DNA of 55,814 bases from Pseudomonadota bacterium (GCA_021801255.1 JAJYYH010000027.1:1-55814); one strand, 5' to 3'. Counted from the first letter of the stretch, positions 34,390 to 44,908 are shown. Notes: a model not told the origin generated them from the letters alone. Numbers and translations: made by a program.

Positions 34390-35907
34390 ATGTTTACACG
34401 GCGGCTTAGCCCGACAGGGCGGCGGCTGCGTGTTCTTTTCGCGGCCGCCGAAATCTATCCTTTCGCCAAGACCGGCGGGTTGGCCGATGTGGGCGCCGCG
34501 CTGCCCGCCGCGCTTGCCGCGCTCGGGGTGGAGGTTCGCCTGATCCTGCCGGGCTATGTCTCGGCGCTCGATACCGCCGAAAACAAGCGAATGGTTCTGC
34601 GATTGCCGGGCGAGCGCGGGGGCGTGCTGCTCGGCCGCGCGCCGGATAGTGGCTTGCCGGTCTATCTGCTCGACCAGCCCGATCTTTTCCGCCGTGACGG
34701 CGGCCCCTATCAGGATCGCGACAAGCACGACTGGCCGGATAATTTCCGCCGCTTCACGTGTTTCTGCCGAGCCGCCGCCGATCTCGCCCTGGAGGGCGAC
34801 GAGGACGGCTGGGCACCGGATCTGGTGCATGCCAATGACTGGCATACCGGTCTCGTGCCGGCGCTTTTGGCGCTTCACGGAGGGCCCCGCCCGGCCAGCG
34901 TGTTCACCATCCACAACCTCGCCTATCAAGGCAATTTCCCTCTCGAGGAAGCCCACGCGGCGGGCCTTCCCCCGGCCATGCTGAGGCCCGAGGGTGCCGA
35001 GTTTTATGGCCAGTTTTCCTTTCTCAAGGCCGGCATCCGCTACGCCGACCGGCTGACCACAGTGAGCCCGACCTATGCCCGCGAGATCCTCACCACGGAA
35101 TTTGGCGCCGGCATGGATGGCCTGCTGCGCGACCGCGCCGATGATCTGGTGGGGATCCTGAACGGCATCGATCAGGATCTGTGGAACCCGGCGCATGACG
35201 GCTATCTGCCAGCGCGCTTTGATGCCGAGGACCGCGCCGGCAAGCGCTGCGCCAAGGCCGGGATCCTCGCTGAATTTGGGCTCGACCCGGCGGAGGACGC
35301 GCCGCTGATCATCGGGGTCAACCGGCTGACCCACCAGAAAATGGCCGATGTCGTGCTCGAGGCATTGCCCGCGCTGCTCGATCAGGGTATGCGGATTGTG
35401 CTGCATGGCCAGGGTGATCGGGAACTGGAAACCGCCTTTGTCGCCGCGGCGGCCGCGCGGCCCGCGCAACTCGCTGTCCGCATCGGCTATGAGGAGGGCC
35501 TCGCGCACCGGCTCAACGCTGCCGCCGATCTCGCGCTGACGCCGGCCCGCTTCGAGCCCTGTGGCCTTACCACGATGTATGCCATGCGCTACGGCGCCTT
35601 GCCGGTGACCCGCCCGGTTGGCGGGCTTGCCGATACAGTGGTGGATATCGACGAGCGCGGCGAGGATGGCGCGCCCGGCACCGGCTTTATCTTCACCGAG
35701 CCGACGGCGGCGGCGCTGGTGGCCAGCTTGCGCCGCGCCGGCCGGCTGTTCCGCATCCCCTCGGCCTGGGGGCATTTTCAGAAGAACGCGATGCGCCGCG
35801 ATTTTGGGTGGGAGCGCTCGGCGCGGCGCTACCTCGCGGTCTATGAGGAAATGGCGCGGTCGCTCGCGGCCGAACCGGCGCGGATCTGGGTGCCGGCGGC
35901 GGAATGA
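34390..35907 (+). CDS. glgA: glycogen synthase
   Basis: This 505-residue GT5 enzyme extends alpha-1,4-glucan from ADP-glucose. It has AAAEIYPFAKTGGLADVGAA with the ADP-glucose-binding KTGGL, HANDWHTGLVPALL, FTIHNLAYQGNFP, and the C-terminal PARFEPCGLTTMYAMRYG with the conserved Glu. Full length. It overlaps glgP by 4 bp (ATGA). glgC, which makes ADP-glucose, is not in the window. Expression may be controlled by the FNR-type box. Confidence 0.95.
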   Translation: MFTRRLSPTGRRLRVLFAAAEIYPFAKTGGLADVGAALPAALAALGVEVRLILPGYVSALDTAENKRMVLRLPGERGGVLLGRAPDSGLPVYLLDQPDLFRRDGGPYQDRDKHDWPDNFRRFTCFCRAAADLALEGDEDGWAPDLVHANDWHTGLVPALLALHGGPRPASVFTIHNLAYQGNFPLEEAHAAGLPPAMLRPEGAEFYGQFSFLKAGIRYADRLTTVSPTYAREILTTEFGAGMDGLLRDRADDLVGILNGIDQDLWNPAHDGYLPARFDAEDRAGKRCAKAGILAEFGLDPAEDAPLIIGVNRLTHQKMADVVLEALPALLDQGMRIVLHGQGDRELETAFVAAAAARPAQLAVRIGYEEGLAHRLNAAADLALTPARFEPCGLTTMYAMRYGALPVTRPVGGLADTVVDIDERGEDGAPGTGFIFTEPTAAALVASLRRAGRLFRIPSAWGHFQKNAMRRDFGWERSARRYLAVYEEMARSLAAEPARIWVPAAE

Positions 35908-38441
35908 GCGGGGCGGGCGAGCCACCGGGGGCGATCGCCTTCTGGCGCGCGCTCCCCGACACGCTCGCGGGGCTGCGCGATCTCGCGCTCGATCTCCGCT
36001 GGACCTGGAGCCACGAGGCGGACATGCTCTGGGAACGCATCGACGCCGATTTGTGGCGGCGAACGCGCAACCCCTGGACCATCCTCGACGATGTCTCGAC
36101 GACGCGCCTCGCCGAGCTGGCCGCCGATCCCGGTTTCGTTGCCCAGCTCGGCGCGTTGACCGCGGCGCGCGAGGCTTATCTGCGATCACCTGGCTGGTTC
36201 GCCGAGAGCCATGGCGAGGACGCGCTCAAGGGCGTTGCGTATTTTTGCATGGAATTCGGCCTTGGCGAGGCGCTGCCGCTCTATGCCGGAGGGCTTGGCG
36301 TGCTCGCCGGCGATTTTCTCAAGACCGCAAGCGATCTCTGCGTGCCGGTGGTGGGCGTCGGCCTGCTCTATCAGGAAGGCTATTTCCGGCAGATGATCGA
36401 CGCCAGCGGCTGGCAGCAGGAGGCTTATCCCTATAACGAGCCGGCGACGATGCCGGTGCAGCCGGTGATTGATGACAGCGGCGGGCGCTTGCGCATCACC
36501 CTCGAACTGCCCGGGCGGAGCCTCAGGCTTCGCGTCTGGCGAGCCATGGTCGGCCGCGCCATCCTCTATCTGCTGGACAGCAACGACTCGATAAACAGCC
36601 CGGTCGATCAGGGCATCACCGGCAAGCTCTATGGCGGTGGCACCGAGATGCGGCTCCTGCAGGAGATCGTCCTCGGCATCGGCGGCTGGCGGCTCATCGA
36701 GGCCATCCATCCCGAGATCGAGATCTGCCATCTCAACGAGGGTCATGCCGCGTTCGCCATCCTGGAGCGGGCGCGCAGCCTCGCGGCCCGCCTCGGGATC
36801 AGCTTTGCCGAGGCGCTTTGGGCGAGCCGGGCGGGTAATGTCTTCACCACGCACACCCCGGTCCGCGCCGGATTCGACCGTTTTCCCCGCGCGCTCCTGG
36901 AGCAATATCGTCACTCGGTGATAGGCGGGGAGGCGGATGCGATCGCCGCCGCCGCGCTCGACCTGGCCGGCGCATCGGCGGCCGAGGAATTTTACAACAT
37001 GGCGTTTCTCGCTCTCCGCGGCTCGATCGCGAGTTTCGGGGTCAGCGCGCTGCATGGTGCGGTGAGCCATGAGGTGTTCCAGCCGCTTTTTCCGCGCTGG
37101 CCGGAGCGCGAGGTGCCGGTCGGGCACGTGACCAATGGGGTGCATGTGCCGACCTGGGAATCGCCGGTGGCAGATGCGATTTTCGCCGGCGCGCGCGGCC
37201 AGCAGCGCTGGCGGCGCATGGCCGATGACACGCATGCCGCGATCGCCGTGCTCGACGACGACCTGCTTTGGGACATGCGCGCCAAAAGCCGCCAGCGGCT
37301 GGTGCACTCGGTGCGCGCCCGGCTGCGCACCCATCTCGGCGTTCGCGGCTTTCCGCCGGACGTGGTGGCGCTCGCCGAGAACGTGCTCGATCCCAATATC
37401 CTGACCCTCGGCTTTGCCCGCCGTTTCACCGCCTACAAGCGCCCCAATCTGCTGCTGCACGATCGCGCCCGGCTGGAGCGTCTGCTCGGCGATGGGGCGC
37501 GGCCGGTGCAGTTGGTGGTCGCCGGCAAGGCGCACCCGGCTGACGAAGAAGGCAAGCGGATGATCCAGGAATGGGTCGCCTTCATCGCCCATCCGAGCCT
37601 CTGGCACCGCGTCGTCTTTCTCGAGGATTACGACATCGCGCTGGCCCAGGAGCTGGTGCAGGGGGTCGATGTCTGGATCAACACGCCACGCCGTCCCTGG
37701 GAGGCCTGCGGCACCAGCGGGATGAAGGTTCTGGTCAATGGCGGGCTCAACCTTTCCGCGCTCGACGGTTGGTGGCAGGAAGCCTACACGCCCGAGCTCG
37801 GCTGGGCGATCGGCACCACGCGGCGGACGAGCGATGCGGCCCAGGACGACAGCGACGCGGCGGAACTCTATGCGGCTCTCGAGCAGGAGGTTCTGCCCGA
37901 GTTCTATGACCGCGACGCGAGCGGCATGCCGCGCGCCTGGCTTGCCCGGATCCGCCGCAGCATGGCGGGGTTGATCCCGCGTTTCAGCAGTACGCAAATG
38001 GTCCGGGATTACGTCGAGCAGGCCTATCTGCCGGCGGCGCGAGCCTTGCGGGTGCGGCTGGCCGCGGGCGCCGCAGTGGCGAGAGAGCTACGGCAATGGG
38101 AGCGGCGGCTCCGCGGCGCATGGAAAACCCTCCATATCGGGACGCCCGAGATCATCCCCGAAAGCACTGGCTGGACGATCCGCGTCCCGCTCTATCTGGG
38201 CGAGATCGGGGCGGCGGATGTGCGCGTCGAGATCTACGCCGACGCCAGCGAAACCGCCCCGGCCGAGGCTATCCCGCTGGCCCGCGTGGCGCCGATCGCC
38301 GGGGCATTCAACGGCTTCACCTATCACGCCACCGTCGCGACCGCCCGGCCGGCCGCCGACTACACGATCCGGGTGGTGCCATACCATCCTGCGGCTCGTA
38401 TTCCTGTCGAATTGCCGCTGATCCGCTGGCAGGAACGCTAG
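35904..38441 (+). CDS. glgP: alpha-glucan phosphorylase
   Basis: This 845-residue GT35 protein is of the shorter archaeal/actinobacterial-like subtype (DUF3417 N-terminus: LRDLALDLRWTWSHEADMLW). It has VAYFCMEFGLGEALPLYAGGLG, CHLNEGHAAFAILE, a VTNGVHVPTWESP segment, and PRRPWEACGTSGMKVLVNGG holding the PLP-binding lysine. It releases glucose-1-phosphate from glycogen. Synthesis and breakdown genes are translationally coupled here. A C-terminal beta domain of about 100 residues is typical of this subtype. Confidence 0.92.
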   Translation: MSGAGEPPGAIAFWRALPDTLAGLRDLALDLRWTWSHEADMLWERIDADLWRRTRNPWTILDDVSTTRLAELAADPGFVAQLGALTAAREAYLRSPGWFAESHGEDALKGVAYFCMEFGLGEALPLYAGGLGVLAGDFLKTASDLCVPVVGVGLLYQEGYFRQMIDASGWQQEAYPYNEPATMPVQPVIDDSGGRLRITLELPGRSLRLRVWRAMVGRAILYLLDSNDSINSPVDQGITGKLYGGGTEMRLLQEIVLGIGGWRLIEAIHPEIEICHLNEGHAAFAILERARSLAARLGISFAEALWASRAGNVFTTHTPVRAGFDRFPRALLEQYRHSVIGGEADAIAAAALDLAGASAAEEFYNMAFLALRGSIASFGVSALHGAVSHEVFQPLFPRWPEREVPVGHVTNGVHVPTWESPVADAIFAGARGQQRWRRMADDTHAAIAVLDDDLLWDMRAKSRQRLVHSVRARLRTHLGVRGFPPDVVALAENVLDPNILTLGFARRFTAYKRPNLLLHDRARLERLLGDGARPVQLVVAGKAHPADEEGKRMIQEWVAFIAHPSLWHRVVFLEDYDIALAQELVQGVDVWINTPRRPWEACGTSGMKVLVNGGLNLSALDGWWQEAYTPELGWAIGTTRRTSDAAQDDSDAAELYAALEQEVLPEFYDRDASGMPRAWLARIRRSMAGLIPRFSSTQMVRDYVEQAYLPAARALRVRLAAGAAVARELRQWERRLRGAWKTLHIGTPEIIPESTGWTIRVPLYLGEIGAADVRVEIYADASETAPAEAIPLARVAPIAGAFNGFTYHATVATARPAADYTIRVVPYHPAARIPVELPLIRWQER

Positions 38442-38561
38442 CGGGCGCGAAGGGCGGTTTCGGCTGGCAGCATTATCTGAAATTTCACATTTTTTTGGTA
38501 ATTTGCCGGTTGGAGAGATTAGCTCTGGCCGCCTCGTCAACTTTTCCATACGGTGCTTGCC

Positions 38562-40952
38562 ATGTTTTCCGCCGAAAGCTCCGCCATGGCTGAAACCGCG
38601 GCTTCGAGACTCGAGGCACCGGGCGCGCCGGGCGCAACGCCCACCTGGTGCAGCAGCGCCAAGGACATGGTCGGCTGCGCCCTCGGGCCGGCGCGGCTCT
38701 GGTTTACCGTCGGCTTCGGCATCATCAACGAAGTCTATCATCCGCGCATCGATATTCCGCAGATTCGCGATCTCGGCTTCATCGTCGCCGATGGGGCGGG
38801 GTTCTGGGTCGAGGTCAAGCGGCTCGGTGGTTATGCCCTGCGCCTTGCCGCGCCGGGCGTGCCGGCGGTGGAAATCCTGCACACCCATCCACGTTTCACG
38901 CTGCGGCTTCGCGTGACGCCCGATCCGTTGCGCGACGTTTTGCTGGTCGAGCCAACCCTTTCGGGGGATGCGGAACTGCAGCTCTATGCCCTGTTGGCGC
39001 CGCATATCGGCGCGACCGGGGAGGGCAATGTCGCCGCGGTCGCGCGCTATCGCGGACGGCGGGTGCTATGGGCGGAGCAGGGACCGTTCGGCCTCGCCCT
39101 GGTCGCCGCCGACCAGCGCCAGCGCGATGTCCTCGGCGCGGCGAGCGCGGGCTATGTCGGCGTGAGCGATGGCTGGCAGGATTTCGCCCAGCATGGCCGG
39201 CTCACCTGGCAATATGAGCGCGCCGGGCCGGGCAATGTCGCGCTGATCGCGGCCCTGCCGCGCGTCTCGGTGCTCGCGCTTGGTTTTGCCGCGAGCAAGC
39301 AGGCGGCGGCGACGCTTGCGGTCTCCAGCCTGCTCGAACCCTTCGATTCGGTGCTGCTGCGTCAGGTTTCCGACTGGCAGGCCTGGTACGCGCTCGCCAA
39401 CGCGCGCAACCCGGTGCGCTGGGAGGCGCCCGAGGCCTTGCGCGATCAGTTTATGGTTTCGACCATGGTGCTGCGCACCCATCTCGACAAGACCTATCCC
39501 GGCGCCATGGTCGCGAGCCTCAGCATCCCCTGGGGCGATCGGCGGAGCGAACGCGGCGGCTATCACCTGGTCTGGCCGCGTGATCTCGTGCAATGCGCGG
39601 GCGCCTTGCTCGTGCTCGGGGCGGAGGATGAGGCGCGCAACGCGCTTCGCTATCTCATCGCGACGCAGCGCGAGGACGGGCATTGGGAGCAAAACCAATG
39701 GCTCGGCGGACGGCCTTATTGGCACGGCAAACAGCTCGACGAGACCGCGTTTCCCGTGCTGCTCGCCGCCCTGCTCGCCGAACATGACGCGCTCGGCGGC
39801 ACCGAGGTGGCCAGCATGATCGAGCGCGCGCTCGGCTACATCCTCTGCCATGGCCCGGCAAGCGAGCAGGATCGTTGGGAGGAAAGCGCGGGGATCAACG
39901 CCTTCACGCTCGCCACCTGTATTGCCGCTCTGGTCGCTGGCGCCCCGTTTCTCCCTCTCCGCGCCCGGCGCCTGGCGCTCGCCATGGCAGATTTCTGGAA
40001 TGATTCCGCCGAGCACTGGCTCGCCATCCATGGCGGCAGGCTCGCCGCCGAGGCCGGCGTCGCCGGCCACTACATCCATGTCGCGCCGGCGCGCATCCTG
40101 GCCGACGCGAGCGCCTTCGCGGATCCCATCCTGCTGCACAACCAAGCCGATCACACAACGCTTCCAGCGGCGGAGCTGGTTTCGCTCGATTTCCTGCAAC
40201 TCGTGCGGCTTGGCCTGCGGCGCGCCTCTGACCCGCTGATCCAGGATAGCCTGGCCGTCGCCGATCGGCTGCTCAAGGTGGAAACGCCATCGGGTCCGGC
40301 CTGGCACCGCTACGTCCATGACGGCTACGGCGAAACCGAGGATGGCTCGCCGTTTACCGGCCATGGTCGCGGCCGGGCTTGGCCGCTGCTCGCCGGGGAG
40401 CGCGGGCACCATGAGGTCGCGGCCGGGCGCGATCCTTTGCCGCTGCTCGAAGCCATGGTGGCGATGGCCGGACCGGGCGGGATGATCCCTGAGCAGGTCT
40501 GGGACGCCGCGCCGATCCCGCGCCGTTTCCTCTATCCCGGCCGGCCGAGTGGATCGGCGATGCCGCTGGCCTGGGCGCATGCCGAGTTCATCAAGCTGGT
40601 GGTCTCGCGTCACGCCGGCCGGCCGATCGACGCCCCGACCGCGGTGGCGCGGCGCTATCGCGAGCGTCACCGTCCGGCGCGCCGGAGCTTCTGGCTGCCG
40701 CACGCTCCCATCGGGACCTTCGCCACCGGTACCCGCCTCGTCATCGCCCTGGCGCAGCCGGCGGAGATCCATTGGCGCATCGCGGGCGAAGCGAAAGCTC
40801 GCGTGAGCGCGACCCTGCCGGCTGGACTCGGCCTGCACACCGCCGATCTCCCGGTTGGTCATCTGCCCGCGGGGACCGCGATCGAGTTTACCTGGCGAGA
40901 CCGCCAGAGCGGCAACTGGGCCGGCGAGGATTTTCGCCTGCTCGCCCGCTAA
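38562..40952 (+). CDS. GH15 glucoamylase-type glucan hydrolase
   Basis: This protein of about 796 residues has an N-terminal beta-sandwich (WCSSAKDMVGCALG, VTFGF-like VGFGIINEVYHP) and a C-terminal alpha/alpha toroid of family GH15. SIPWGDRRSERGGYHLVWPR precedes the catalytic part. The acid Glu lies in DRWEESAGINAFT (about residue 440) and the base Glu in MIPEQVWDAAP (about 643). There is no signal peptide, so it acts on intracellular glycogen, releasing glucose. The start is 38562 (ATG) or a GTG three codons upstream; neither has a strong ribosome-binding site. Its stop overlaps the convergent glgX stop by 4 bp. Confidence 0.88.
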   Translation: MFSAESSAMAETAASRLEAPGAPGATPTWCSSAKDMVGCALGPARLWFTVGFGIINEVYHPRIDIPQIRDLGFIVADGAGFWVEVKRLGGYALRLAAPGVPAVEILHTHPRFTLRLRVTPDPLRDVLLVEPTLSGDAELQLYALLAPHIGATGEGNVAAVARYRGRRVLWAEQGPFGLALVAADQRQRDVLGAASAGYVGVSDGWQDFAQHGRLTWQYERAGPGNVALIAALPRVSVLALGFAASKQAAATLAVSSLLEPFDSVLLRQVSDWQAWYALANARNPVRWEAPEALRDQFMVSTMVLRTHLDKTYPGAMVASLSIPWGDRRSERGGYHLVWPRDLVQCAGALLVLGAEDEARNALRYLIATQREDGHWEQNQWLGGRPYWHGKQLDETAFPVLLAALLAEHDALGGTEVASMIERALGYILCHGPASEQDRWEESAGINAFTLATCIAALVAGAPFLPLRARRLALAMADFWNDSAEHWLAIHGGRLAAEAGVAGHYIHVAPARILADASAFADPILLHNQADHTTLPAAELVSLDFLQLVRLGLRRASDPLIQDSLAVADRLLKVETPSGPAWHRYVHDGYGETEDGSPFTGHGRGRAWPLLAGERGHHEVAAGRDPLPLLEAMVAMAGPGGMIPEQVWDAAPIPRRFLYPGRPSGSAMPLAWAHAEFIKLVVSRHAGRPIDAPTAVARRYRERHRPARRSFWLPHAPIGTFATGTRLVIALAQPAEIHWRIAGEAKARVSATLPAGLGLHTADLPVGHLPAGTAIEFTWRDRQSGNWAGEDFRLLAR

Positions 40953-42985
40953 TCCGCCGCCCCCTCATGGGCCAGCACGACCGCCCGGGCGGGTAGCGTG
41001 AGGCGCGCGCCGAGCGCGCCGCGCCGGCGCCGCCCAGCGCTTTCCAGCAGAATCCGCCAGTGCCGACCCGCGCGCGGGGGAGGCAGCACAACCTCGATCG
41101 GGAAGGCGCCGGCGTGCAGCGCGAGGAAGCTGCGCTGTGCCGGGGTCGCGCCATCGCCGGGGGCATAAACCGCGGCGATCAACGTCCGTCGCGCCGGGTC
41201 TTGCCAGTCCGCAACCGTCATCTCCTGCCCATCCGGCCGGCGCCAGGCGATATCGGGCAGCCCGCCCGCCTCCGACGCCGCCCCGCGCAGCGGCGCCTCG
41301 CCCCGCAACAGCGCGCAATGGCGGCGCAGGCGGAGCAAGCGCGTGGTGAAACCCAGAAGGTCGCGATCCATCCCCTCCCAGTCGAACCAGGTGAGCGGGT
41401 TGTCCTGGGCATAGGGGTTGTTGTTGCCGCCCTGGCTGCGTCCACTCTCATCGCCCATCGCCAGCATCGGCGTGCCCCGCGAGAGCAGCAGAATCGCGAG
41501 CAAGGCGCGACGGTCGGCGGCGCGGCGGGCAAGGATGGCGGGATCGTTGGATGCGCCTTCGCTGCCGTTATTCCAGGAATAGTTCGCCTCGGTGCCATCG
41601 CGATTGCCCTCGCCATTGGCTTCGTTGTGCTTGCGCTCATGGGCGACGAGGTCGGCAAGGGTGAAGCCATCATGCGCGGTGATGAAATTGATCGAGCGCG
41701 AGAGGGGCCGGTGGCGTGGGGTGAAAATATCGGCCGAGCCGGCAAGACAGGTGGCAAGCGTCCCGAGCTGCCCCGCATCACCCCGCCAGAAGCGGCGCAC
41801 CGTGTCACGATAGCGATCGTTCCACTCGCCCCAGGCGGCGGGAAACGCGCCGAGACGGTAGCCGCCCGGTCCGACATCCCAGGGCTCGGCGATGCGGGCG
41901 CGATGGCGGAGGAGGGGATCCTGGTCGATCGCGGTCAAAAGCGGTGCCGCCGGATCAAAGCCGCGCAATTCGCGGCCGAGCACGGTTGCGAGGTCGAAGC
42001 GGAACCCATCCACACCGGCCCGTGCCCAGAGGCGCAGCGCATCCATGGCCAGCCGCAGCGCTGGCGGCTGATCAAGCGCCAACGTGTTGCGGCAGCCGGT
42101 GTCATCGACGTAACGCGCGGGATCGGCGGGATCGAGCCGGTAATAGCTCGCATTGTCGAGACCGCGCAGCGAGACGGTCGGGCCGGAGGCGTCGTATTCG
42201 CCGGTGTGGTTGAGCACGATATCGAGCAGCACCGCGAGGCCCGCAGCATGCAGCGCCTTGATCGCGGCGCCGATTTCCTCCCAGCCTTCGGGCGCGAGGC
42301 GCGGATCGGGGGCGAGAAAGGCGACCGGGTTATAGCCCCACGCATCGGAGAGACCGAGCGCGGGAAGATGCGGCGCATCGATCGTGGCGGCGACCGGCAT
42401 GAGTTCGACGGCACTGACGCCGAGCCGGCGGAGATAGGCGAGCGAGACCGGATGGCCCAGTGCCGCGAACCGGCCACGGAGTTCGGGCGGAATGCGCGAC
42501 TGGCGCATCGTGAAGCCGCGCGGGTTGATTTCGTAGATCACCTGGCCTTCCCAGACGAAGGGGGGGCGCGATGCACAAGGCGGCGGCGGCGCAACGATCG
42601 CCTTCGGCATGGCCGGGGCGCTATCGGCGCTGGAACTGGCGAACAGCGTGGGATGCAGCCGGAACCGGCGGTCGAGGCGGATCGCGAAGGGATCGCAGAG
42701 CAGTTTGCCGAAATCAAAACGATGCCCGCGCGCCGGATCCCACGGCCCCGCCGCGCGCAACCCATAGCGCGCACCAGGGCCGATCCCGCCGATATGGCCA
42801 TGAAACACGTCACCGGTGCGCTGGGGCAGGCGAACGCGCTCGATTTCCCGCTCCCCGCTCGGATCGAACAGGCAAAAGAAGATAGCCTCGGCATGGGCCG
42901 AGAACACCGCGACGTTCACTCCCGCCGCATCCACCGATACCCCCAGCGGCTCGGGTGCGCCGGGCCCGAGAGGCCGCCGGCTCAC
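40949..42985 (-). CDS. glgX: glycogen debranching enzyme GlgX
   Basis: This 678-residue GH13 isoamylase-type enzyme cuts alpha-1,6 branches of limit dextrins. An N-terminal CBM48-like domain ([20 protein letters not shown]) precedes the barrel: [49 protein letters not shown] with the nucleophile Asp (about residue 330), [13 protein letters not shown] with the acid Glu, and [14 protein letters not shown]. The start is a GTG whose GTGA overlaps the TGA of the glgB pseudogene, so its translation was coupled to glgB. With glgB broken upstream, efficient translation may depend on the remaining glgB 3' frame (42982-43377). Confidence 0.9.
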   Translation of the reverse strand: MSRRPLGPGAPEPLGVSVDAAGVNVAVFSAHAEAIFFCLFDPSGEREIERVRLPQRTGDVFHGHIGGIGPGARYGLRAAGPWDPARGHRFDFGKLLCDPFAIRLDRRFRLHPTLFASSSADSAPAMPKAIVAPPPPCASRPPFVWEGQVIYEINPRGFTMRQSRIPPELRGRFAALGHPVSLAYLRRLGVSAVELMPVAATIDAPHLPALGLSDAWGYNPVAFLAPDPRLAPEGWEEIGAAIKALHAAGLAVLLDIVLNHTGEYDASGPTVSLRGLDNASYYRLDPADPARYVDDTGCRNTLALDQPPALRLAMDALRLWARAGVDGFRFDLATVLGRELRGFDPAAPLLTAIDQDPLLRHRARIAEPWDVGPGGYRLGAFPAAWGEWNDRYRDTVRRFWRGDAGQLGTLATCLAGSADIFTPRHRPLSRSINFITAHDGFTLADLVAHERKHNEANGEGNRDGTEANYSWNNGSEGASNDPAILARRAADRRALLAILLLSRGTPMLAMGDESGRSQGGNNNPYAQDNPLTWFDWEGMDRDLLGFTTRLLRLRRHCALLRGEAPLRGAASEAGGLPDIAWRRPDGQEMTVADWQDPARRTLIAAVYAPGDGATPAQRSFLALHAGAFPIEVVLPPPRAGRHWRILLESAGRRRRGALGARLTLPARAVVLAHEGAAD

Positions 42986-43775
42986 CCCGGATCCCACAGA
43001 AAATAGAGAGTGGCGCGCGGGGCGATGACAGTTTCGGCCGTGGTCCAACGGGATCCGCTCGCTTCACAATCCCCCGCGTGGCGCGCTGGATGGTGACGAT
43101 AGAGACGGTTGCGGTCGCGGATCAGGGTCTGCCCGCCGCGATGCACGGGATAGTCCGGCACGTGCCACTCCAGGCCGCGCGCCTGGGGCCATTCCCGTGT
43201 CTGGCCGAACTCTCCACCCATGAACAGAAGTTTCTTGCCAGGATAGCCCCACATGAAGGCATAATAGGCACGCAGATTGGCGAAACGCTGCCATTCATCG
43301 CCTGGCATGCGGGCGATGATCGCGCCCTTGCCCTGCACCACTTCGTCATGCGAGAGCGGCTGCACGAAATTTTCCGACTAGGCATAAAGCAGGCCGAACG
43401 TCATCTCGTCGTGATGCCAGCGTCGATGCGCCGGATCAAGCGCCATGTAGCGGAAGATGTCGTGCATCCAACCCATGCTCAACTTGCAGCCGAAGCCAGG
43501 GCTGCCAGTCTCGACGGGTCGCGAGACATCCGCCCAGTCGGGCTGGAAACCACGCCTTGGACCCGCGTGCCCATCGGGTATAGGGGATCAGGGTCTCAGC
43601 AAATTCATTATAGCACAGAAAGCGGTTGTCAGCGCCCCATCCGATCAGGAAAATCATCGGTGCGGGTGACCGCCGAAGCGGTCGAGGGCCGCAATTCCGC
43701 GGCGAACCCGAACGGGTTGGCCTTCAAGGGTTGCTGCGTGCCGTCCGCTACGATGATTTCAACGATCTATACCCG
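42982..43775 (-). pseudogene. glgB: branching enzyme gene, internally deleted
   Basis: Pieces of a glgB gene follow in the right order: [51 protein letters not shown] with [63 protein letters not shown] and finally TLYFLWDPG. Between them the catalytic barrel is largely missing. At least three internal deletions are apparent: after RTDDF, after LIPYTRW, and after CEASGSRW. At least one change of frame and an in-frame amber codon (43378-43380, just before [12 protein letters not shown]) are also present. A full enzyme has 700 or more residues; under 260 remain. Not functional. Confidence 0.85.
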
Positions 43776-43790
43776 CCCGCGCAGGTCTCA

Positions 43791-44036
43791 TCAAACGCTG
43801 CCACCGCGCCACCGCCGCTCCGCCTTGTCCCACGCCGCCAGCGGTTGCAGATCGGGCACCCAGGCGAGCCCCGTCTCCGCGTCCGACGATACGGCTTCGG
43901 GAGTTACGACAATGTCGAGGAGCGCCGGGCGGCGGGTGAGCGCCCGCGCGATCGCGGGCATGAACTGGTCCTCGGTCTCGAGACGTTCGGCATGCATGCC
44001 GAAGGCGCGCGCCATCGCCCGACGGGGCTTGCGTGC
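43791..44036 (-). pseudogene. C-terminal fragment of a ThDP-dependent enzyme
   Basis: The minus strand reads ARAFGMHAERLETEDQFMPA, ALTRRPALLDIVVTPEAVSS and LAWVPDLQPLAAWDKAERRW, ending in TGA at 43791. This is the end of an acetolactate-synthase-like thiamine-diphosphate enzyme. The remaining 85% or so is absent. Its stop abuts the first glgB fragment, so the two were joined by deletion. Confidence 0.6.
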
Positions 44037-44175
44037 CCGTTCTTGATCTTTTGTTCCTTGGTCATGTTGGGTCTCCGTCTCCGCTGGCAGGGGAGACGCG
44101 GTTCCTGCCTTGAGAGAACCACGCCCCCTGCCGGCTCCGGTTTACGAAAACCAACACAAAGTGTCAGATTGAATT
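44037..44175 (-). mobile_element. 5' end remnant of an IS481-type element
   Basis: On the minus strand an ATG at 44065 begins MTKEQKI, the start of many IS481-type transposases, then continues out of register. The leader between 44066 and 44175 includes TGTCAGATTGAATTTGAGC at its outer end, which may be the terminal sequence. Only about 140 bp survive. It may be the agent of the deletions in glgB and its neighbour. Confidence 0.35.
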
Positions 44176-44378
44176 TGAGCTATTATACAAACCCAATCAC
44201 ATCTGCCCGCATTGCGACCGCCCACGCTATTGCGCGAGCCATATCGCGATGTCCGTGTTGCCAACGTTGAATGCGACCGGCCAGTTTATGACACAGTAAG
44301 AATAGGTAGTTTCCGAGCCTATCGCCGCGTGATTAGGGAGCTATGTTATGAATGCTTTCAATCAGAGGAATCCCAGAA

Positions 44379-44606
44379 ATGTCACACGCCCAGACAAATC
44401 CGAAGCAGCCAACCCATCCTGCAAGTGAACACCACCACATGGCGGCGTCGCACCATCACGCCGCCGCGCATCATCACCACGAGGCGGCCCATCATCACGA
44501 TCTCGGCCAGCACGATGACGCCAAGGAGCACGCCGCCACTGCCATGAAGCACAGCGAACTCGCGCACAAACATACCATGACGGCGAATAATCATTCTCAA
44601 AAATAG
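44379..44606 (+). CDS. histidine-rich small protein
   Basis: This 75-residue soluble protein has 21 histidines (28%), mostly in runs of three or four (EHHHMAASHHHAAAHHHH), and ends with an amphipathic Ala/Lys/His helix. It has no cysteines and no signal peptide. GAGG lies about 10 nt upstream. Such proteins bind divalent metals (Ni, Zn, Cu, Co) and may act as a cytoplasmic metal store or buffer. It is the first of five small, same-strand genes of stress-response character. A link to nickel supply for the hydrogenase 10 kb away is speculative. Confidence 0.7.
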   Translation: MSHAQTNPKQPTHPASEHHHMAASHHHAAAHHHHEAAHHHDLGQHDDAKEHAATAMKHSELAHKHTMTANNHSQK

Positions 44607-44725
44607 CTCTGCATGAAGCAAGACCTGCAAGTTCGCAGGATCGGCTGACTGCACACGAACCGCGCGACCGTTACCGGCCGCCGGGTCTGCTCGCAAGGGC
44701 ATCAACAAAAGGAGAGGATAGTAAC

Positions 44726-44908
44726 ATGGACAAGGATCGTATCGCCGGTGCGGCCAAGCAGGCCAAGGGCGCCATCAAGGAGGCGGCTGGCAAGGCCTTT
44801 GGTGACCCCAAGCTCACCGCCGAAGGCAAGAGCGGCAAGGTCGAGGGCAAAATCCAGAGCGCTATTGGCGGCGTGAAGGATGCGACGAGGGATGCGCTGA
44901 AGAAGTAG
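44726..44908 (+). CDS. CsbD family stress protein
   Basis: This 60-residue hydrophilic protein is Lys/Gly/Ala-rich. The CsbD signature is MDKDRIAGAAKQAKGAIKEA then KLTAEGKSGKVEGKIQSA. AAAGGAGAGG precedes the start. CsbD proteins are abundant in general stress and stationary phase; their molecular role is unclear. It lies in a run with PRC-barrel, DUF3309 and entericidin genes. Confidence 0.92.
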   Translation: MDKDRIAGAAKQAKGAIKEAAGKAFGDPKLTAEGKSGKVEGKIQSAIGGVKDATRDALKK

